Origin: Clitopilus passeckerianus | Lineage: Eukaryota; Basidiomycota; Agaricomycetes; Agaricales; Entolomataceae | DNA length: 64,000 nt | Assembly (NCBI GenBank): GCA_944990035.1 | Contig: CALYLX010000127.1 | Location: 248,001-312,000, forward strand | Direction of reading: 5' to 3' | Part shown: piece by piece, positions 58,896-64,000 of the stretch | Layout of the letters: each line of letters opens with the position of its first letter | Numbering within the stretch: the stretch's first letter is position 1 | Made by a program: the position numbers and the translations under genes | Notes under the pieces: generated by a model | Seen by the model: only the letters and a program-made list of their open reading frames with translations | Told to the model about the DNA's origin: nothing | Databases searched by the model: none

Positions 58896-59358
58896 TGTTA
58901 CAGTTACCTTGGATACGCACCCAGACTCTTTTTCCTTTTACTCATCTACCATTACTATTCCCCGCCCTGCTTACATTTATACAATTACTCAGTACTGCTG
59001 CACATTACTCATCCCTTTAGCTACGATTACTCGGTATTCTCACGATCGTGGGATACTCGTACTATACTTACTTACCATGACTTGTCGTGACTCTTACTCT
59101 GACTCGCTCCGAGTCATACTTACTTTTGCTTACTTAGCATTGCTGCGCAATGCCCAACCCTTAGCCCTACCCTTCATGTATAAATACTTTCACGCTTTCG
59201 GTCTTGCTTCCCCAGCTTGACCTAAAAGCCTATACATTGCTATCTGCTTTAACTTCGACTCGCTCGATTACTCTCGCTCGTCTCTACAAAGGCTGGTAGA
59301 GGACTAAGCAGCTGAACTCTTGATACTTGGTTAAGCACGTAGCAATACTAGCTTAACA
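58896..59358 (+). repeat. 5' LTR of the retrotransposon
   Basis: 463 bp starting TGTTAC and ending TTAACA, with a TGTTA/TAACA terminal inversion. The left boundary coincides with the end of similarity to the 20-22 kb spacer, and the right boundary sits two bases before the primer site. U3 would be 58896-59212 and R-U5 59213-59358 if transcription starts where predicted. Only one LTR is visible, so the limits are provisional. Confidence 0.7.
59179..59186 (+). promoter_or_regulatory. TATA box in the LTR
   Basis: TATAAATA lies 34 bp upstream of CAGCTTGACCT (59213-59223), the predicted 5' end of the element's RNA. Spacing is normal for a TATA-driven start. Confidence 0.6.
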
Positions 59359-59360
59359 AA

Positions 59361-59371
59361 AGGTCAAGCTG
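59361..59371 (+). other. Self-priming type primer-binding site
   Basis: AGGTCAAGCTG, two bases after the LTR, is the exact reverse complement of CAGCTTGACCT at 59213-59223, the predicted transcript start. Tf1-type elements prime minus-strand synthesis with the folded-back first 11 nt of their own RNA instead of a tRNA. No TGG-initial tRNA-type site is present here. Confidence 0.6.
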
Positions 59372-59403
59372 ATCTGATAGCCCGCTCATCGCAAGCGTAG
59401 GCC

Positions 59404-60710
59404 ACAACCACCAAACCACCTGACTGCAAGAGGTCAACTACCCTTGCAGAACTGACCGGAACCACGTCTCCCTCAAGACCGCCGAACGCCTCAACTCCCA
59501 CCGGGACAGAGAGAGTAGTACAACTTGACGACGGTACTTACTCAGAATTCGACCTTAAGACAAACCGTTGGAGACATTTGGTACCGAAAGACGAAGACCC
59601 GCGACAATATCGATTTGGCGACTACCTTAGCAGTGCCTACTTCACCGAAGAAGTAAAGAACCCAGAACCAGAACCACAGCCAGACCCCGAACCAGAATCA
59701 GAACCAGAGCAAGAACCCGAAGAAGAATTGGAAACAGAACAAGAACCCGAAGAAGAATCGGAAACAGAACCAGAACCCCCCAGACAGACCCAGACTCCGA
59801 CACTCGCACAAACCCCGAAACAAGAACCACTCCGACCAACCCTGAACCAAAGAAACTCGCCGAACTCCGAATGGGACAACCATTTGAATATGATGGTGAC
59901 CGAAGAAATGCCGAGGTTTGGTTGTTGGAAGTCAAGATGTACCTAAGCCTGAACGACCACATCTACAACAACAACAACAAGCAAATCGCTTTTGCACTTT
60001 CCTTTTTGAAGAAAGGAACTGCTTTGGCATGGAAACAATCTTTCTGCCAGAACTACACAAACGAAGATAACGACATCATCCTCCCCGATTTCAAACAATT
60101 CGAGAAAGAATTCATCAACGCCTTCTACCCAGTAGACGGAGAAGGACAGGCATTTGCATCCCTTGACGCTCTCACGCAGAAAGGACCAATTGACGATTAC
60201 ATATCTCAATTCAAAGTCCTTATCTCCGCCTCCGGGATCACCGATGAAAAAGCGAAGATTGAATTCTTCCAGAAAGGACTCAACTCCAAGATCATCGAAA
60301 AGATCTATAACCTCCCCACTCTTCCCGTCACCATTAACGGATGGTACGACCACGCTGCCCGATTTGACGCGCAATGGCATAGAGGACAGAATGTCATCCG
60401 CCGCAACAGAGGACTCCCTCCTATTTCCCAAGCAAATCCCCGCAATACCCACACCACGGCAGACCCTAACGCCATGGACATTGACGCCCTATCTTTTGAA
60501 AAGAGAAAGGAGTTAATGAAGGAAGGGAAATGCTTCCGCTGTTTCAAGAAAGGACATCGCTCTCGAGAATGCCCTGAACGCAGAGGAGGAAAGCAGTCCA
60601 GCACCAACTCCTATGGCAAGAAAAACATCAAAGATCTTGTCAGAACCATTAGAGCGTTAGAAGCGGAAGAATTGGAGAGCTTCTGGAATGAGCTCGATGA
60701 GGATTTTTAG
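59404..60710 (+). CDS. gag: Retrotransposon Gag (damaged)
   Basis: The structural protein of the element. The N-terminal part (frame of 59578) is low complexity: a Thr/Pro start region, VVQLDDGTYSEFDL, and a Glu-Pro run at 59656-59780. It lacks an in-frame ATG. The main part (frame of 59871) has the Gag core FEYDGDRRNAEVWLLEVKMY ... DDYISQFKVLISASGI and a CCHC zinc knuckle CFRCFKKGHRSREC (60531-60572). The two parts are in different frames, and a run of six C at 59776-59781 is the likely place of an indel. The frame ends at TAG 60708-60710, and pol lies in the -1 frame. Confidence 0.8.
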
Positions 60711-60721
60711 AACGGCGGCCA

Positions 60722-63700
60722 GTGTCAACGTCTGAACCCGCCACAATACTGATTTCTTCTATGTCGTATGCAGAACCTTTTGATAAATCTATGCGTCTAC
60801 CCATTAAGGTCTCTGCTCCGAATGAAGAAAGAACCGTTGAAACCAAAGCACTAGTCGACTCAGGTGCTCAAGGACTATTCATCGACAAAGAATTCGTCGC
60901 CCGCCATCAAATCAAAACACGTCCCCTTCGACAACCTCTCACTGCCAAGAACGTTGACGGCACTATCAACAAAACAGGGCAAATCACCCATTACACCTGG
61001 GTCGATATAGGGATAGGGAAACACAAGGCGTCAGAACGGTGCCTGGTCACCGGATTAGGGAATGAACACCTGATCCTCGGACTCCCATGGATGAAGCGAA
61101 CGAATCCGGAAATCAACTGGCAAAAGGGGACACTATTCATTAATCCCAAGCGCGTCAAGACATCCCCGCTATGCACGGCCCTTGCCCGAGTCCAGATCAG
61201 ATGACTAGCCGCAACAGAGGAATCACGCCCAGACATTTCCAACGTACCCGACGAACCCAAACCCATTGAAACACCCTTAGAAGAACCCAATGACGAACAA
61301 GACCTGGTTATTGCCTATGTGAAAGGAGAACCAGTGATGGGGATATTCGAACGAGCCAATTCCCCATTGACGAATGAACATCAAGAACTAGAAATCAGAA
61401 GAATCCGAGCCGCAAACATCTCCCGAATCACCCGCAATAGAGGATCACTGTGATTCGTCCCGACCCAGAACGTCTGGATCCGCGCCAAGACGTCTATCTC
61501 CCAGACCCTAGAACATCAGAAAACCGAAGAAGTCAAGAAGAAACTCGAAGACCTCATTCCCCCTGAATACCACGAATTCAAGAAAGTCTTTGAGAAAGAA
61601 GCATCAGAACGATTCCCCCCATCTCGGCCTTGGGATCACGCCATTGATCTCAAACCAGACTTTGTTCCGAAAGACTGCAAGGTCTACCCTCTCAACCCAA
61701 AGGAACAAGCTGAGATGGACAAGTTTCTCGAAGAAAACTTACGGAAAGGATACATCTGACCCTCGAAATCACCTCAAGCATCACCCTTCTTCTTTGTAGC
61801 GAAGAAAGAAGCAAACGCACTATGACCCTGCCAAGATTACCGATATCTCAACAGTGGAACTGTCAAGAATGCCTACCCCTTACCACTAGTCAGCGACCTA
61901 CTCGACAAACTCAGAGGAGCAAAGATTTTCACAAAACTAGACATCTGATGGGGATATCATAATGTCCGGATCAAAGAAGGAGACGAATGGAAAGCAGCCT
62001 TCAAAACAAATCGAGGCTTGTTTGAACCTACCGTCATGTTCTTTGGACTATGCAACTCCCCAGCCACGTTTCAAGCAATGATGAACCACATCTTCAGAGA
62101 CATGATCGATGAAGGATGGTTAATTATCTACATGGATGACATGTTACTCTTCTCTAAAGACCCAAGAGAACATGAGAAGCACACCAAACGGGTACTCCAA
62201 AGGCTGATGGAACACAACCTGTTCCTCAAAGCTGAGAAATGCAAATTCAATGTGACAGAAGTCGAATTCCTTGGAATGATCATATCGCCAGACAAGATCC
62301 ACATGGACCCGACTAAACTCAATGGGATAAAGAAATGGCCAACCCCGACCACTGTAAAAGAAGTTCGGTCCTTTTTGGGATTTGGCAACTTCTACCGAAG
62401 GTTCATAGGGAAATATGCGGAACTAGCCCGACCCCTGAACAATCTCACCAAAAAAGATCGGCCCTTTACATGGGGAAAGGAACAAGAAGAAGTGTTTGAA
62501 GCCCTGAAGAAAAGGTTCGCGGAGACACCTGTACTCACGATGCCCGATCCAACGAAACCATTCACCATTGAATGTGATGCATCCAAGTGGGCAACAGGAG
62601 CAGTGCTACGCCAACGAGACGAAAATAACGACTGGCACCCTTGTGGATACATCTCTCACTCCTTCACCCCAACCGAACGGAACTACGAAATCTACGACAG
62701 GGAACTACTCGCTATAGTCAGAGCACTGGAGACTTGGCGACACTATCTACAAGGATCAGCCCACCCTGTCACGGTATTCTCCGACCATAAGAACCTGACC
62801 TACTACTGAACGCCACAGAAACTTAGCCGACGACAAGCACGATGGAGTTTACTCCTCTCCCAATATGACCTGAACCTAGTCCATGTACCAGGAACTCAGA
62901 TGGTCCAATCTGATGAACTATCCCGATGGGCAGATCACATTCTAGACCACAACACCGACAACGAAGACATCACCATGCTACCTGATAAACTCTTCATCCG
63001 AACAATTGACACCGAACTTAAGGCGGAATTTGCCGAACACATGATGAAAGACGAGTTTTTCACTGAAGCAATACGACACCTGAAGAACCACTCTACTCCC
63101 ATTAAATCAGCTCTAGCCGACTGGAAGGTAGAGGACTCTCTCCTCTTTTTCCGGGGGCGATGCTACGTCCCTAATGACGCCACCCTACGACGAAGCCTCA
63201 TACAGAAGTATCATGATGCACCTATGGCCGGGCACCCCGGAGCATTCAAGACGATGGAGTTAATTTCCAAACACTACTGGTGGCCCAGAATGTTTGGGAC
63301 TGTCAAATCCTACGTTGATGGATGTGCCCCGTGCCAACAGATGAAGGTCAATACACACCCCACGGCACCTCTCCTGAACCCAGTCAAATTTACCGCCACA
63401 CGACCCTTCGAACTTGCTTCTACAGATTTCATCACTGATCTTCCCGAGGTTAACGGTTACGACTCACTCATGGTCGTGGTAGACCATGGCCTTAGTAAAG
63501 GGGTAATTTTGATCTCTTGCAAGAAGACCATTGACGCCCTAGGCACTGCCAACAACTACCTGGATGCTGTCTACAGAAGATTCGGACTTCCTGACAAACT
63601 GATATCCGATAGAGGTCCACAATTCGCATCCAAAGTATTCCAAGAACTAGGACGACTCCTAGGAATCAAGCTTTCCCTGACAACCGCATATCACCCACAA

Positions 63701-64000
63701 GCAGATGGAGAAACCGAACGCGTCAACCAAGACATTGGCGCTTATCTCCGACTATTCTGCACCAACAACCCCGAGAAATGGCTAGAACTAATTCCCCTAA
63801 TGGAATTCGCCCATAACAAACGTGTTCATGCCGTCACCGCACAAACTCCATTCTACCTAATGAACGGAGCAGAACCACGTGCTATTCCCCTTCCATATCA
63901 GAAGACCAATGTCCCTGCTGCGGAAACCCGAATGAAAGAACTCCAACAGGCACGAGACGAAGCTGCGGCCGCCCATGAACTTGCGAGACGAAAGATGGCC
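60722..64000 (+). CDS. pol: Retrotransposon Pol (PR-RT-RNase H-INT), interrupted by six TGA codons, 3' end off window
   Basis: Protease: [13 protein letters not shown] (active-site DSG). Reverse transcriptase: [32 protein letters not shown], and YMDD at 62129-62140. RNase [14 protein letters not shown] and [13 protein letters not shown]. Integrase: HHCC zinc site ([10 protein letters not shown] ... CAPCQQMK) and D,D,E core in [19 protein letters not shown] and [10 protein letters not shown]. In-frame stops are at 61202, 61451, 61757, 61823, 61946 and 62807, all TGA. From 62810 the frame is open to the window edge. A chromodomain, if present, would be beyond 64000. Confidence 0.9.

Larger units (their letters stand above)
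58896..64000 (+). mobile_element. Ty3/Gypsy LTR retrotransposon, 3' part beyond the window
   Basis: Order LTR - primer site - gag - protease - reverse transcriptase - RNase H - integrase defines Ty3/Gypsy. The closest visible relatives by motif are the fungal chromovirus-like elements (integrase with [17 protein letters not shown]). It has inserted in the same direction as the NLR genes. Coding damage (a lost gag start, a gag frameshift, six in-frame TGA codons) makes this copy non-autonomous unless recoding occurs. The 3' LTR and target-site duplication are outside the window. Confidence 0.93.

Noticed and set aside
59637..59962. Minus-strand frames rich in Ser/Gly/Val opposite gag
   Set aside because: Reverse reading of the Glu-Pro-rich Gag N-terminus; low-complexity by-product.
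58896..64000. tRNA-primed retrotransposon
   Set aside because: No TGG-initial sequence complementary to a tRNA 3' end directly follows the LTR; the self-complementary site fits better.
1..64000. tRNA or rRNA genes
   Set aside because: I scanned by eye for B-box GGTTCGAATCC-type sequences and long conserved rRNA stretches and saw none; a covariance-model scan was not possible.

Overview
The window looks like nuclear DNA of a basidiomycete, most likely an agaric-type mushroom (Agaricomycetes). Genes are cut by many short introns of about 45-60 nt with GTRNGY donors, and the protein families are typical of that group: a multi-pass membrane family with a 'KEWEIMNIVAVLLLTAI' segment, NACHT-ankyrin NLR-like proteins, and a Ty3/Gypsy element. 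The genus cannot be read from the sequence.

Left part (1-12.3 kb): ordinary single-copy genes. From left to right these are a minus-strand multi-pass membrane protein running off the left edge, an old-yellow-enzyme flavin oxidoreductase (-), an arylamine N-acetyltransferase (+) divergent from it, a DHA1-type MFS drug transporter (+, eight exons) and an F-box-like protein (-). The oxidoreductase, acetyltransferase and exporter could form a small xenobiotic-handling neighbourhood.

Centre (12.3-58.9 kb): a duplicated region built on four NACHT-ankyrin NLR-like paralogues on the plus strand (G1 15.7-18.8, G2 26.3-29.9, G3 38.7-41.9, G4 48.7-52.7 kb). All four share one six-exon plan with a 25-nt micro-exon carrying the P-loop. 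G2 and G3 are intact, G1 carries a TAG plus a large deletion, and G4 carries one TAA inside its ankyrin array. Between them lie 4-9 kb spacers that are themselves repeated: plus-strand exon-like Pro/Ser-rich segments upstream of the NLR genes, and minus-strand exon-like segments downstream, mostly decayed. A separate small ankyrin gene lies at 22.8-23.7 kb. G4 appears to be a chimera with a G2-like 5' half and a G3-like 3' half, so the array seems to evolve by unequal exchange. This fits a rapidly evolving fungal allorecognition or innate-immunity locus; that role is inferred.

Right edge (58.9-64.0 kb): a Ty3/Gypsy LTR retrotransposon with 5' LTR, gag and pol (protease, reverse transcriptase, RNase H, integrase) has inserted into one copy of the spacer repeat and runs off the right edge. 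An 11-nt sequence just after the LTR is the exact reverse complement of the predicted transcript start, which points to Tf1-type self-priming. Its pol frame is broken only by TGA codons, several of them where the family has a conserved arginine.
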